Under the pieces are notes generated by a model that saw only the letters and a list, made by a program, of their open reading frames with translations, was not told the DNA's origin and made no database searches. A DNA stretch of 64,000 bases, taken from assembly GCA_034008185.1 (NCBI GenBank), contig CM067082.1, positions 154,139,895-154,203,894 on the forward strand, given 5' to 3'. A program made the translations under genes and the position numbers. Numbering within the stretch: the stretch's first letter is position 1; each line of letters starts with the position of its first letter. Source of the DNA: Gorsachius magnificus. Taxonomy: Eukaryota > Chordata > Aves > Pelecaniformes > Ardeidae. Below, in pieces: positions 33,801-47,050 of the stretch.

Positions 33801-36800
33801 TAGAAATCTTCTAGAAGATGACAATGTTTCTCCAGGCCAAGGATCCCGCTCTTTGAATCTGACCCTTCAGCTCCCTCCTTTGGTTCCTAACTCCTAACCA
33901 GGTATGGTTCAAAATGTGTGAAAATTAATTGGAAAAAAATGTAATTAAGCTTCTCTTTGATGCATTGATGCTGAAGGAAAAACAGGCATGACTTTTATTT
34001 CTTCTCTTGCTGACACTAACGAGGTTTCCTGAAGGCAAATTCAAATATTGTAGAGACAAGAACTGCCTCAGTGCCTATGAAAAACTAAGCTGACAGGGTG
34101 GCAAGATCACTTTCCACCAGCCTACATGCAATCTGTAACTCTGGTAGAATTGGAGACAACACCTTCAGGGCTGAAAAACACGTGCCGAGAATCAGTCATG
34201 TGTTGGCCAAAGCTCAGTTCATGTAAAATACTTACATAACTCTTTTCTGTCTCACCCTCTTCAAGACTGATCCATTAAAATGGTAACAACCTTCTACTGT
34301 TACCCAATATTCCTCTGCTTCCAAGAAGATGTTTCAATCCACAGATTTAAATCCTATTCAGGCTTAGGAGGAGGGTCGTTTCATTAGAAAGGAGATAGAA
34401 CAGGAGATGGTGTGGACACTCTCTTAGCCTTGCTCTCTGGACCATGGCAGGTCACGCCACTGGAGTTGTCTTCCATGCCGTACCTTATGCACGACAACCA
34501 TGCTACATCAGACAGTCCAGAGTTATCTTCCAGCCAGCTGGAAAACTGGTAAACTGAGGAAGCACAGCTTCATGTCTTTACCTGCACCAGCTTTGCAAAC
34601 CTAAGGCACACTGGGCTCCCTGCAGCCAGATTTCAGGCTAATGATGGAGTTGTTCTGTCTAGAGGACTTTTTACTTCGTTTTAGCTTGGGCGTGACTGCT
34701 AAACTGTCCAAACCAAATCAACTAATGATTTGAACTAATAACCACCTAATGACAGCACTCTTAGCTCTCCAGGTGACAAGGACGTCTCTCCCTCTAACTG
34801 AACTTCCTGACAGGTCCTCCCAGTGTTTACAGCACGTGTCTTCCTGCAAGGCTCTGTGCTCTATTCCCAGTTCAGTCACTTTAGACTTCTTCCTGTTGCC
34901 AGGATGATCTCATCACCAGTACAGTTTAAAGACACCATATCTCTTCTCCAAAGGCTTTCAGAAGGAACTGGGAAGTATCTTTGTCATCCAAGATGCCTTT
35001 GAGTTCACTTTCCTGCTTTCCTGTTCTGAGCCAGCTGGAAGCTGGGTAGCTGTGGCTAATGTGACTGTGCTCCTTAGCAGGATAGATTAACTTAAGCCCA
35101 GCGTGGTGCTAACTCAGCTACACAGCTTGAAGCCACCTCAAAACATTAGCAGAACCAAATTCATATCTAGCTACCATAGACCACATAGACAAGACCAAAG
35201 TTCCTAGTTTATAGCTCTTTTTGGAGGCTAAGATGTATTTTTTGCTGCCTGAGACTCTCATTTGTCTTCTAACAAGAGCACAGGTTTGTGCCAGATGCAA
35301 CAAAGGTTCCTTTGACAAAGGAGCTTGTAGGCTGAGCAGAAGCTTTCCATTTGTCACACGTTACGCCATCAGCCAATTGGATCAAAATGATTTCTGTACC
35401 GATTCCTGTGCTTGGAGAAGGAGCTAACTGCTCAGGAGATGGGATTCAGTCTGATGTTAGGACACCTATGTTTGGGCATCCACCCAACTTCTGAAACAGT
35501 TACACACACAGGTGTGAGGTGCACTCAGGAGACTCTGTGCTTCCTAGCTGGTCCTGGTGACTGAGCTCCACTTGCTGCTGCTAAAGGACACAGGTATTCC
35601 AGAAGGCCCGTGTCACACCGGCCAGATGCATGAAGATACCCTGAGGCATTTTAAACTGCACCGTGTAGCTACATGCAAGCAACTAGATCCCAGCCAAAGG
35701 GGGAATCGAGGGGCAAAAAAGCCCCAGAGCAGAGTTTTCATCAGCTACTGCCACAGGTCTTGACCACAAGTAAAGCAATGATGTATTAAAGTAATCCAAT
35801 AAATGTGTGTTACAGGAGCTTATGTCCCCTAAGACCGATCCCTAGCTGAAAAAAACCCTAAATTTCCCTTGCTACATCACCAACGCTCCGCCATAAAGCA
35901 TGTAGCACTGGACATGGGGTTGATCTTGAAAAGTCCTGTTCCTGTCCCATCTATCAGTCACTGCATTTGAAGTCAAACCATGTAATTCTTTAGCACTCTG
36001 GCTGCGAGTGACCAAGCTTGAAAGTAGTGATGTGTTCTGTATTAAAAATAAACATGAAACACAGGGTGTACCTCCTGGCTGATGCTTAACATCTGCTAGG
36101 ATCAGTCAATAAATAACAGTAGACCCACATGTGTGCTTGCATCTCACCTTTAATCAAAATGGAGGATTACCGAAATCTGTGGGGATTTTTTTTTTTTTTT
36201 TGAGATCAGACAGCAACCCAAGTATTCGTCTGTAGCACTAAGTATTATGTAGAGATTTCAAAAATATTCACAAATATTAATATTTGCAAAGCTTGTTGCA
36301 GATCTTTAAAGATCTAATAAATGAGTTTTTAAGCTTTTGCAAACAAGGGTGGGAGAACATCTGCGCTTTCAACTGTTTAAGAAACATGCTATTTAGGAGG
36401 TTTTAAGCTATCACCATAGCTGCAAAGTTTTTAGAAGCAAAAACAGAGTAAAGGAAACAATCCTGTCCTCTAGTAACAACACTTCTCCATCCTCTTCAAA
36501 TAAAACTCCTCTGTATTTGCTTGTGCAGAGATAGCAACTGTTCAAGTCATGCAGACAAACACATAATGAGTGACATTAAAATACAGCAGCACTTTCCTGA
36601 GCTGGTACAGCAGACTGCTAGTATCAGATCAGGCTTCCCATACCAGCTAAACCACATCAAAGATTTTGAGTCTTTACCCAGCTCTGTACCCCATTCTCTA
36701 AATCAGCACTGGCTGCTACACCATGCCCCCCCATCTTGCTTATTTTGCAGAGGGTGGTTTCACAGAAATGCAAATCCGTTTCAGTCAGAGATGGTCTGCT

Positions 36801-38279
36801 ACCACGGTCTGCTGTCCCCCTCAACCCCAGCCATGCTTTCAATCCCTTCGCTTGTGCTGGCCCCAGCACTCCTGCAGTAATGCAGTAAGATGGTTTAGGG
36901 AACTGACTAATCCAAAAAATGACCCAGAAAAAGTTAGTTTTTCATTTTAAGTGGGAAAAAAATCCAAGGAGGGGCTGCACTGGTGTGGTCCCAGCTTAGA
37001 TCAGCTTAAATTGCCATGGGAGCCTCTCCACTATGCTAGACCACCTTGAACGTCTATCAGTCCCTCTGGATGGCAGTCATGCACTGGTACATTTTTTCTT
37101 ACTTTCTAGAAGCCTCTATCAAATGGAGGTGGGGGGTGGGTGGGCTACCACCAAATTACCTAGCCAGTGGGTAAGAGTAGGCCCTCCTCAGCAGCTGGTG
37201 TGTAGTTATCTGTTTTCTGATTCACTCATCAAAGCCCACATTCAGCAGCAACATGGATCTTACGGGATGGATGCTGGGCCACAGCCAAAGCACATCATGA
37301 CTGTTCTGGGCACCGCAGTAGTCCAGATAGTTCCCGAGTACAGAATCTGGATTAGTGCTGCAAGCAGCCCTCAGCAGGTGAGACCTTGTCTTCCTCCTCT
37401 CTGTTTGCAACCGGCATGGCACCATGCCAATAACGGAATGAGTGGAATGAACCCCAAAACATAAACAGGCCCAAGCTGCTGGGCTCCACCCTCGTTCTTA
37501 GAAGGGAAAGGCACCTCTGGCAGAGAGACAGCACAAAGCCAATGTGTGCTTGTGTCCCACCGTAGCACTCAAAACAGGAGGAAGAGAAAGAGAACATGGC
37601 ATCAAAGGCTTGAAGGTTTAAACTGTGTGAGGATGAATGTCTACGATGCCTCCAAGAAAAGCTGAGACATTTGACAAGAAAAGGACTTTGCATAATTGCT
37701 TGCAGCCTTTCTGAAGGAGCTTAAACCCATATGCTAATTTAATTCTGTAAACTCCTGTATAACGCAAGACTGGCTCAATCTTTTAAAGACAGCTGGGACA
37801 CGAGTCTGTTTTTTATGTATTTTCCTGCTGCTGCCCCTGTACATATTAGCTGAAGGAAAAATGACATTGAGATCCAGAAAGGCCAGTTGTTGATGAGACC
37901 TCAGAAATGATAGGTGCAGTGTGGAATCAGCTGGTAAAAGCCTATTTTTCAGTGCCAAAGAAGCTTTTGGTCTTATTGTTATTATTACTAACATTTACTG
38001 TAGCAGCCGTAGGCTCCGAACAAAGCTAGGAAGGATCTGCATAAACATACATCATCAGGGACAGAGTATAATAAAGCATCCTTTTTTTAAAAACCATCTG
38101 AGTAGGGGATATGGGGAGACGATAAGTGATTTGCCTGAATTCACAGTGAGGATTTGTTGCAGAGACAGAAATGGAATCTGTCTCAGAAGTCCCAAATTAG
38201 TATGTTAACCTTAAGCTTAGCTTTGCATTCATGTATGCTGAGAAATGTCATTGAGAAGAATGAAGGGAAAAATACAGAC

Positions 38280-38365
38280 CTTGTCATCCAGAATAGGCTC
38301 GCACTGAGAGTAGTTTATCTTGGAAGCCCATGTCCCATTGCCCAGGCATTCTCTGTAGGCATTTC
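38280..38365 (-). CDS. CRHR2: CRHR2 exon, end of extracellular hormone-binding domain
   Basis: On the minus strand an acceptor (pyrimidine-rich, ending ACCAG) opens an 86-nt exon. Its first two bases, GA, complete a split Arg codon. It then reads NAYRECLGNGTWASK, INYSQCEPILDDK. This is the C-terminal part of the CRF-receptor extracellular domain, with two conserved Cys residues and two N-glycosylation sequons (NGT and NYS). Human CRHR2 has ECLENGTW where this has ECLGNGTW. The exon ends at AAG followed by GTCTGT, a GT donor with a weak hexamer. Phase is 0 at its 3' end and joins the TM1 exon 7.25 kb downstream. The preceding exon, expected to encode the DQIGTCWPR and CPEYFNG motifs, was not found to the right. 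Identification is firm because the family signature is nearly continuous. Confidence 0.93.
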
Positions 38366-41300
38366 CTGGTACAGACCAAAATAAAAGAGAGATGAACACT
38401 CTGTGCTGGACTTTAAACAGCCTAGCAAATTCACAGATTTAAGAAAAGGTTGTAGAACAGATTATTCACAAGGTAAGTCAACTTATCCCACCTCTGTGAT
38501 GACTAGAACAGCCTGCTGAGGAGGGAAGAGGAGAAATAAAGGACATAAACACATCAAGTATTTAAACACGTATTTAAAGATAATTACTGATAATGTTTTC
38601 TTACAGCATATGGGTTCAGAAGACAGAAAAGGCATGACAAGAGCACTACAAGAGAAAGATTAATGTTAGTATAGTCTTAAAAAAGAAGTTAAATGATGTA
38701 TTCAGAAATGGGCAGAAAAGTTTAGGTCTTCAGTGCTCCATCTAGGAGAAGGATACATGGACGGTAAACTCATTGCTCTACTCCCCTCCCATTTATCCCA
38801 CTGTAAACTAGAAGCAACATTCCTGGAGATACTGATTTTCTGGACTCTTCTGATGCAACAACATTATTGGTAGAACTTCTGCAAAGAACCTGAAAAAGGA
38901 GCAAGATAACCACAACTGGGGCAGGTGGGCTGGGGAGGCCATGCAAGAATGTCTCTGAACAGGTTTCAGAAGTGCCTACACCTAGGGTAGGATGTGTTCA
39001 CCCATCCTCTGTGAGAATGAAGCCACTTCTGATCTTTTCCCAAGGTGCCAGTTCTCCCAGAATGTGAGTGAAAATCACTTATTACTGCACTGAAGCAGAG
39101 AGATTTCATGTCTGATTGCAATATTACCCCAAGGAGCTCTGGGAACTGTGTATAGTAATACTGGGGGCGAGGAGGGGAGTTCAATGTCTGGCAAGCACTC
39201 CTCTTCATCACAAGGAACTCAGAGAGAAAAACTATGCAGTTTTGCTGTACAAACTACTTTCCTCCACCCATCAAAAGCACATCCAAGCTCAAGCAATAGG
39301 TTTTTTCCATGCTTATTTTGAACTGTGTCTTAGAAACAAGAGAATTAAAATAAAACAGGAAATTCAGAAAGATCCCCAAAGGACGCATAAAAACAACTTC
39401 CTAAAGAACTTTCATGATGTTCTTGTTGCCCTTTACCCAGTTTCTTCTTGGGCCTTTTCCATGATCATTCAGTGACAGTTCAGCACCCAGCCATCAGGAA
39501 AATAAGACGTCAAATAAAAGCATCAGATTGAACATTTCTAAAAGTGCTGTTGAGAACAGCCATTGAAAAAGGTAGCAAGACTTTTGAAAAGGTGCTTTTT
39601 CCTACAGCGAAAGAAAGTCCACATGGAAAACAGCAAGGAACGGTTCACCCAGATGCTCCAGATTACCCCGCATCCATACAGATCACTGAATTTCATACTG
39701 CTGTTGTCTATTTGTATTTTTTCACTGATTTTTCTTGGAGTGACAAGTCCAAATAATAAAAAAAAAAGACTAGTAACATTTGGGTCAACTACAGAAACAT
39801 GTGCTAAAGGTTAAGGACCTCAGTTTCCATTTCTGTCACTAGTCCACAGACAAATTCACATACTTCCCTCTCTTTCTTACTGGAGAATCAGGTATAGACT
39901 GTCATTTTCTGTGCATTTTTTTTGTGCAATTTTCCCCTGAAGGCTAAACAGGTGATTAGACTTCTTTTCTCACTCCTCTGTTTATTATTATTCAACATCC
40001 CAAGCTAAATATGTCTCGGTGCATCTTCTACCCCCTTTCTCTGAGACCAGGTTTGAGTACGTTTCAGGTGGATGGATCCGAGTTACATCCCTGAAAGCCC
40101 TTGTATTTGGCCCCTCCTTCTGGCCAGTGCTGAAGCTCTCTGTGCAGAATGGTTGCTGATTTTGAGTCTCTGTAGCAAACATCTGACTCTCCAGACAACG
40201 CGTGGGAAGCTTTGGTGCCTAGTTGGATATTGAATCCCTCTTCCAGCATAATGCTCATAAGAAATCCTTGTTTTATTTGTTCGGACTCTCCCTTTCCCTC
40301 ACCATATCTTTCCAGCTTGGGTGTGGAGACCACAAACACAATCAACACTATGAGACACTTAGAACATCCAACTGGGTCTACATAAGTACCTGGGAGGAAA
40401 AGACATATTTGAATCAAGGAGTTATTTATCCACGCAAAAGGAAAACCACTCTTCTTTTTCTGACTTCCCTCTACATGAGAAATCAATAGAAAATGAAAAT
40501 AGCTTGAAGCTGGGTGAAAGAGAAGGGGACTGTCAAAACTAGGGAAAGGAGACAAACCATGTATTCTACCTTATCAGGCCATGATGCCTGTCTCCTGCAC
40601 TACATCTTCCCTGCTCATTAAAACCTTGTTTTCAGAAGGATAACTGTGTGTCTCATGTTTTTTGTCCAAAAGAATTATTAGAGCACAGATCACCAGCAGC
40701 AAAGCAAGATTGAGTGTAATGAATGTCATCCATTTCCAGCTCTGTTTTGATATGTAACTCCTCCGCTTAGAATATTAGGAGCCATAAAATGTGCCCCTGA
40801 GCTCTCTTTCAGTGCAAATGCAAGAATTCTGTACAACATCCACATCAAAACAATTCTTTGAGAAACAGTGATCTGGGTTTATGAGCTGTCACACCAGACT
40901 CTTACATGGTGAGTATCTGAACAAGAGAAGGATAAAATCAAACTCTTGAATTTCTCTAGTCCAGAATCTCCTCCAGTATCAGCCACTTCTCGGAAACAAA
41001 AGCAGCAGGTAGATCTGACTTCTGGGAATCTCTCATTCCAAACTCTAGTAATTGTAAGTAATTTATACTCCAAAGCAAAGGTCTTCTTTCTTTATCCCAA
41101 ATGCCTTACAGCATTAGTTCTAATAGCCACATGGAAACAAGTTTCCAATCATAGTGAATGTATTTTAATATATCTATTTTAATAACATCCTACAGCTCTT
41201 TTACCCCCTGCTTTAAAGGAGAAAGACCTGATTAGTGAGTGAGGTAATATTAGAGAGTAACCGCCTCACTGCAGGCATCTGGAAGAAGCAGCTCTTGCTC

Positions 41301-42749
41301 ATGCACAGGTGAATCCCATGGACTCTACTTAGTGAGTCTAGCATTTCTTGGAGACATTGGACCAATCGCATATGCACTGGACAGAGGTTCACTGCCTTCA
41401 CAGGCAGTCAGCCACATCTGACATGTGCTGAGCTTCCTGTGTGTGCTTGTGTATCTCTGCACAGAAGACCCTGGATAAAATTATGGCGACTTCAAATAAT
41501 CGTCCTAGTATTTTTCATAGCAGCAACCAGCTGCTTCATAGCATCCCTGCTTACTGTCAAAAGCAGCACAGAGAAGATGGAAAAATAACAGACACTGGAC
41601 TTGGTGACAGGCTGAGTCACTGGGACAGGCAGAGTTGTAGCAGTGATCAAAGCAGCAAAGAGATGCCAAAAAGATGACAGACACATTGGTTCTATGAAAG
41701 ACAGCAATGGAAGATAACGTGTCCCCCAGCTTCAGAGTATGTAAAGGAAGAGGAGAGGGAAACCAACAATCAGTGATCTTACCAAGAGACTTCTATAATC
41801 TCTTTGGTGATTGAACATGCTGAAGAATATTCCTTCTCACCTGGTTTTCCAATGAGAACTGGGATTAATGTGCTTTGTGCTAGAAGCATTCTTGCCCTTT
41901 GCTTTAAAGCACTGTGTACAGAAAGATTGGATTAAGTTCAGTTTTTCTTAACTATTGTCATGAAGAATAATGAGAAAATGGAAGAGTCATGATGGAGAAC
42001 TCCATTGTAGAAACAAACAATGAACACCCAGGCAGAAAAGAACAATTACATGATCTTTCTAGGGCAACAACAGCTAATGAGAGCTATTAGCACGATTTCT
42101 TTTTTTCCTAGTTAAAAAAAAAAAAAAAGTGCCAATTTTCATTTCCTTAGACAAATGGCATACTGAAGAACTCAGTATAATTCCTCTTATAATTCCTCCT
42201 TCCTTACTGTCTTCATTCTAAAGAACAGATACACAAAATAAAGAGATTTTTTTTTTTTTTGGTGGTTATAACTTGTGGTTATTCGTGCTCTGTGTGCACT
42301 TGCACCCATATAATACAACTGGACAAGCAGATTTAATCTTCATGAAAATGAATAATAAGCAGTAGATGACTCATGATGACACAGGCAACACACAGCCATC
42401 AAACACATAGCTTTTGACACGTCATCTAGTATTCATTTCTATGCTTCAGTCTATGGCCTCTTCTTTGACTTTGAAAATGTTGATTTCCCTTTTCTGTAGA
42501 TTATTAGCAACATTTGTGGCACTTGATTGCTTCTGCTTAACCATCAGTCCAGGGCACAGGCAAGGAGGTAAAGGGAACTCTCTGAATAGAAAGAAATATC
42601 CAGTAGTGTTCAGACTGTCACTCAGGTTGTTAACTTCCAGAAAATGTATTTCATGCCCTCCAGGCCAGCCAGTATGACATATTCATTTTAATATTTTCTC
42701 TAAGGGCTGATTCAGTCATGCTGATAATAGTCATATTCTATCAATAAAG

Positions 42750-43187
42750 GTGATGATCCGAGGGCTGGAGCCCCTCTCCTATGAGGCCAGGCTGGGAGAG
42801 TTGGGGGTGTTCAGCCTGGAGAAGAGAAGGCTGAGGGCAGAGCTGATTGCGGCCTTTCAGTACCTAAAGGGAGCCTATAGGAAAGATGGGGAAAATCTTT
42901 TTAGTAGGGCCAGCTGTGTCAGGACAAGGGGTAATGGTTTTAAACTAAAGCAGGATAGGTTTAGACTGGATATAAGGAAGAAATTCTTTACAATGAGGGT
43001 GGTAAAACACTGGAACAAGTTGCCCAGAGAGGTGGTGGAGGCCCCATCCCTGGAAGCATTCAAGGCCAGGTTGGACGGGGCTCTGAGCACCCTGATCTAG
43101 TTGACGGTGTCCCTGCTCACTGCAGGGGGGTTGGACTAGATGACCTCTAGGGGTCCCTTCCAACCCAAAAAATTCTATCATTCTATG
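42750..43187 (+). mobile_element. CR1 LINE 3' end with intact C-terminal frame
   Basis: A plus-strand copy of about 438 bp. Its frame is open from the truncation to the natural stop at 43100: [86 protein letters not shown]. It then has GGGGGGTTGGACTAGATGACC, CTCTAGGGGTCCCTTCCAACC and ATTCTATCATTCTATGATG. The absence of stops and frameshifts suggests a young copy. The same 3' end type occurs in the tiny insertion at 59815-59883. Confidence 0.94.
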
Positions 43188-44854
43188 ATGACAGCAATGG
43201 CAGTATTCCCAGAGTCAAACGCAGCAATCAGAGCCCCTCAGACAGCATAGTGCAATACCTTCTGCTGCTGTTCCTGCTCTGTAGTGGTGGCTGCTGTTCT
43301 GACAGCCCAATGCAAGACCTTGATGCTACAGACCAGCCAACATTTCAGCTCCACACACAATATAGATACGCATACACAAAGACAACAGAAATACCAATAT
43401 TTGCAGTTCCCATGGGCTGTAACGTGATGTAAAAGGGCTCTCCATTTCTGAAAAACTTTGTACCACATCATAAAAAGGTAGGTAAGAGAGCTGGGCATGA
43501 CTGTGAGCATGCATTAGCAGGAATAGAACTGGGAAACCATATTCCTTACAACCAGCTACCCATAACAGGAAGAGCAAACCTTCAAAGTACAAAGCTGTTG
43601 TAAAAGCAATGCTTGCCGAAAAGCCCTAGTGAACAACACTGTTCCATTCTGCTTCATAAAGTCTTTGTTAGCAATGTGTCACTGCCCATGCTTAGCTTAA
43701 TCCTTAGGAGCTCCTTCAGTGCCCAGGGAACTTCTATCACTGCAGATTTCGCAGGGTCTTCAGAAATTACCTCCTGTTGGTAAGTGTTCAGGAGTGAGCA
43801 GTGTGATGAGGATACTCTAGGTAGTACTATGGTGCCAAACCTCCCTCACTCCAGCTCTTGGGAAAGGCGTGCCCAGCTCAGTCTATTTTTTAACGGTTCT
43901 TCTCTGAATAAAGTAGAAAAATGATCAAATAACTACAGGAATGTCTCACTCATAGGTTTGTATATACATACCCACATACACACAAATGCTACTATATAGA
44001 ACTTGATCTTTTCTTAGTGGAGAATAATAATTTAAGAGCAAGTGAGAAATTCCAAGGTGGAGATCAAAAGCTCCTTGAATGGAGAAGAAAAATACAGCGT
44101 TACATTTATCCAAAACCTGAGCATGATAATCACAACTCTGACTGGTTTGGGGGCAAACAAGATTTTAAAGAAACTCCAGAAAATCTGTTGTTTAAATAAA
44201 GAGAAGCTGATCAACCCAGATTTGAGCAATGTATCCCCAAACAGCCCATACACCAATAAAAATGGATAATGATTTTGATCTGATGTGGAAGGACATGAAA
44301 GAAGCCCGTAGACTTTATTTGTTCATTCTGAAGGTCTCCTCACACTCAGGACAGCTGGTGTTTGATAAGGGGGGATACATTTAAACTCTGTTTACAGCTT
44401 TGCCCATAACCTTCTTCAGCATCCCTGCCACTCAGTACTGGTATGATGAGACTAGCTCTGGGAAAACTTGCATGGGATGGGAGTTTTTCAGAAATAAGCT
44501 CAGGGACCTTTATTCCAGAAGTGAAGCATGACTTTTAGCCATGTAAACTCATACAAAACGAATTCCTCTCCAAGATGTTACACTTTATTAACAACACTGC
44601 TAGAGACCCATCTAAAAAGACCTCAGTGTTGTGTCTAACCAGCAAATGGAGCAGCAACAGTCAATATTTGTCATCTCAACTGTGATTTTCCTGCTTCTTA
44701 GAAACCACTGAATTTGAATGACTGTGATAAGTCTTAGTATTCGGTGTAACTGACTGCTTCAAAACTACATGAAGATTGCGTTTAAAATACTGATAACCAG
44801 TAACACCACCAACAAAAGTAGACACAGATAGAGTAGCTGCAAAAGCTGTGCCAA

Positions 44855-46015
44855 TAGGTGGATTGAAGATTGGCTGGATGGCCAGGCCCAGAGGGTGGTG
44901 ATCGGTGACACAAAGTCTAGTTGGAGGCCAATGACTAGCGGTGTACCCCAGGGATCACTACTGAGTCCAGTCCTGATTAAGATCTTCACTAATGATTTGG
45001 TTGATGGGGAATAGCGTACCCCCAGCAAGTCTGCAGATGTAAATATCAGGCTTGCTCATGACAAGCTGTGGGATGACATGCCAAGGTTTAGAGGGACAGG
45101 GTGCTAGCAAGGGCCCTCAGCCTGTTGCTCTGAGACCTGCTGGGTACACTGCAGCACACTTGAGGTCTTACGGATATGAGTCAGGGGCTCCTGAGGTAAT
45201 AGGAGCCAAGAGGCAAACACCAGTGAAATACCTCAAAGGAATTAAGGGTTGCTCCTCTAAGAAGGTGACACGGCGACAGCCCAGCTGAAGTGCCTCTACA
45301 CCAATATATTTTGGGGCCACCCAGCTGGAAAGCAGCTTTGCAGAAAGGTGGACACCAGGTTGAACATGAGCCAGATGTGTGCCCTTGCTGCAAAGAAGGC
45401 GAATGGTATCCTGGGCTGCACTAGGTAAAGCATTGCCATCAGGCCAAGGGACATAATCCTTCCCCTCTACTCAGCACTGGTGAGGCCACCTCTGGAGTAC
45501 TGTGTCCACTTGTGGGCTCAGCAGAACAAGAGACACGGGCACATACTGGAGAGAGCTCAACAGAGGGCCACAAGGATGATTAAAGGGCTGAAGCACCTAA
45601 CGTATCAGGAAAGGTTGAGAGAGCTGGGACAGTTCATCCTGGAAAAGAGAAGGCTCAGAGGATGGGGGGCAGATCTTATTAATATATAAAAATACCTAAA
45701 GGAAGGGTGCAAAAAGGATGGAGCCAGGCTCTTTTCAGTGGTGTCCAGTGACTGGACCACAGGAAATCAGCACAAACTGAAAAACAGGGGGTTCCATCTG
45801 AAAATCAGGAAACACACTTTTACTGTGAGGGTGCCTGAGCACTGGCACAGGTTGCCCAGGGAGGTTGTGGAGTCTCCCTCACTGGAGATATTCAAAAGCC
45901 ATCTGGACATGGCCCTAGGCAATCGGCTCTAGGTGGCCCTGCTTGAGCAAGGGGGCTGGACCAGATGATCTCCAGAGATCCCTTTCAGCCTCAACCATCC
46001 TGTGATTCTCTGATT
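44855..46015 (+). mobile_element. CR1 LINE, longest copy in the window, internally scrambled
   Basis: It starts in the RT domain: [47 protein letters not shown], then a decayed catalytic box (SADV in place of FADD) near 45030. From about 45044 to 45305 it carries sequence that belongs upstream in a CR1, ending ATAQLKCLYTN-like, the start of the endonuclease region. It then returns to RT thumb sequence: LESSFAE-like, [82 protein letters not shown]. The 3' end is CCAGATGATCTCCAGAGATCC and TGTGATTCTCTGATT. Multiple stops make it a dead copy. Confidence 0.88.
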
Positions 46016-46879
46016 AACAGGACACTATTATGCCATGGAACAACTTTAAAACACAGCTTAGGTTAAATGTTTTACATCATTTTGAGAGGTAAAACCTTGA
46101 TCGTAATTTCATTTCCAACAGCAGGTGATGTTGCATTTCCGAACAGAATATGCAAAGAAGAGTATTTGATGAGCGAATTATTTTTTTAATTTATTTTTTT
46201 AATTGACCCTATTAAAGAACATAAAGTCTTTTAGGTAGCGGTAACTCAATCTGTATAGATTGGCCTGGTGGCAGCTTGTATTTAGTCAGTAAAAGTCCAT
46301 TAAAAGCATGAAACAAACAAAAGACAGGAGCACAAGGCAGAGGTAAGTGGCTGTAATTCTCAGCAGGATGTTAACCATATCCTTCCAGTCATTAGCTGGT
46401 CAAAGACAGTTCCAGACCTGCATGCAAGCACTACTGTAATGGATCTTGTCCTTGACAACTGGAACTAAGCTGGTTTTGAAAAAGATTTTAGTAATTTTGC
46501 TGTGTCTCATGTAGATGACTTTCTGACAAGGTTTACATTTCCAGTCATCATTAAAATGGAAATCTGCCTTCTCCAACTTCTCCTACTTCTGCCTTTCGTC
46601 CTGGATCCTAAGCACAGAGAGTGGCTCTGTAATTATGAGACAAGTTCATCTGCTACTGGAGTGAAGGTAATAAATAGGCAAATGAATAAATAAATAAAAC
46701 ACAGTCTGTTAAGTTCTGAGCTGTGCATAGCTAATGGTATCTGACAGCTTGCTGATGCATGTTAGCTGTCAGCCAAGCTGAAATGAAGGGTCCATCAACC
46801 AGAAAACCAGAACCCCTACTGAACAACTCCCTAGAAAGTGCAAAGTTTTGGAAAGTAGAGTTAGCAGTGACTATGGCAA

Positions 46880-47050
46880 TCTCAGAGAATCACAGATGAA
46901 GCAAATAACTGGAAGAGTACAGCAGGTCATGTCGTCCATCTCCCTATCAACAGGAGTTGTTCAGTCCAGATTAAGAAGCATAAGCCCCAAGAATTTCTAG
47001 TAATTGCTTTGTAAAACTATTTCAGACAGTCTGTTAAATCTATCCACTGG
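46880..47050 (-). mobile_element. Possible old CR1 fragment
   Basis: AGAGAATCACAGATGAAGC, ACTGGAAGAGTACAGCAGGTC, ATCTCCCTATCAACAGGAGTT and TTCAGTCCAGATTAAGAAGCA resemble a decayed reverse-complement CR1 3' end. The evidence is weak and no frame is preserved. Confidence 0.35.

Larger units (their letters stand above)
31027..38279 (-). other. CRHR2 intron between extracellular-domain and TM1 exons (7.25 kb)
   Basis: It contains a plus-strand CR1 (31298-32106) beginning only about 270 nt from the TM1 exon, a short minus CR1 tail (32417-32524), a decayed minus CR1 (33659-33800) and a poly-T tract at 36187-36201. The remainder holds nothing I recognise. Open frames such as 36521-36880 and 37033-37464 on the plus strand lack family signatures. 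Confidence 0.65.
1..38365 (-). other. CRHR2: CRHR2 locus, partial (six internal exons and their introns)
   Basis: This is the span of the recognisable part of a corticotropin-releasing hormone/urocortin receptor 2 gene, read right to left. The product is a seven-helix plasma-membrane receptor that couples mainly to Gs and cAMP and binds urocortins (family knowledge). Six exons of 86, 107, 118, 154, 61 and 73 nt join in frame into 599 nt. They cover the last part of the extracellular hormone-binding domain through TM5. Introns are about 7.25, 15.9, 4.1, 2.6 and 7.25 kb. The 5' exons (signal peptide, first extracellular cysteines) were not found up to 64000. The exons for intracellular loop 3, TM6, TM7 and the tail lie below position 1. 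The residues distinguish it from CRHR1, which as I recall has HVTN, GEGC and KRPG where this gene has VVTN, VEGC and KEPG. No frameshift or stop is seen in the exons, so the gene looks functional. Confidence 0.92.

Noticed and set aside
37033..37464. 143-codon plus frame
   Set aside because: Opposite strand to the host gene, no recognisable motif, composition like the surrounding intron.
42112..42128. Poly-A tract as the tail of a processed pseudogene
   Set aside because: No upstream coding similarity, no polyadenylation signal at the right distance, no target duplication seen.
46502..46693. Plus-strand frame with a signal-peptide-like stretch (MEICLLQLLLLLPFVLDPKH) and a following GTAATA donor-like site
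   Set aside because: It is on the strand opposite to CRHR2, has no partner exon or recognisable domain, and Leu-rich runs arise easily from CTT/CTC-rich DNA.
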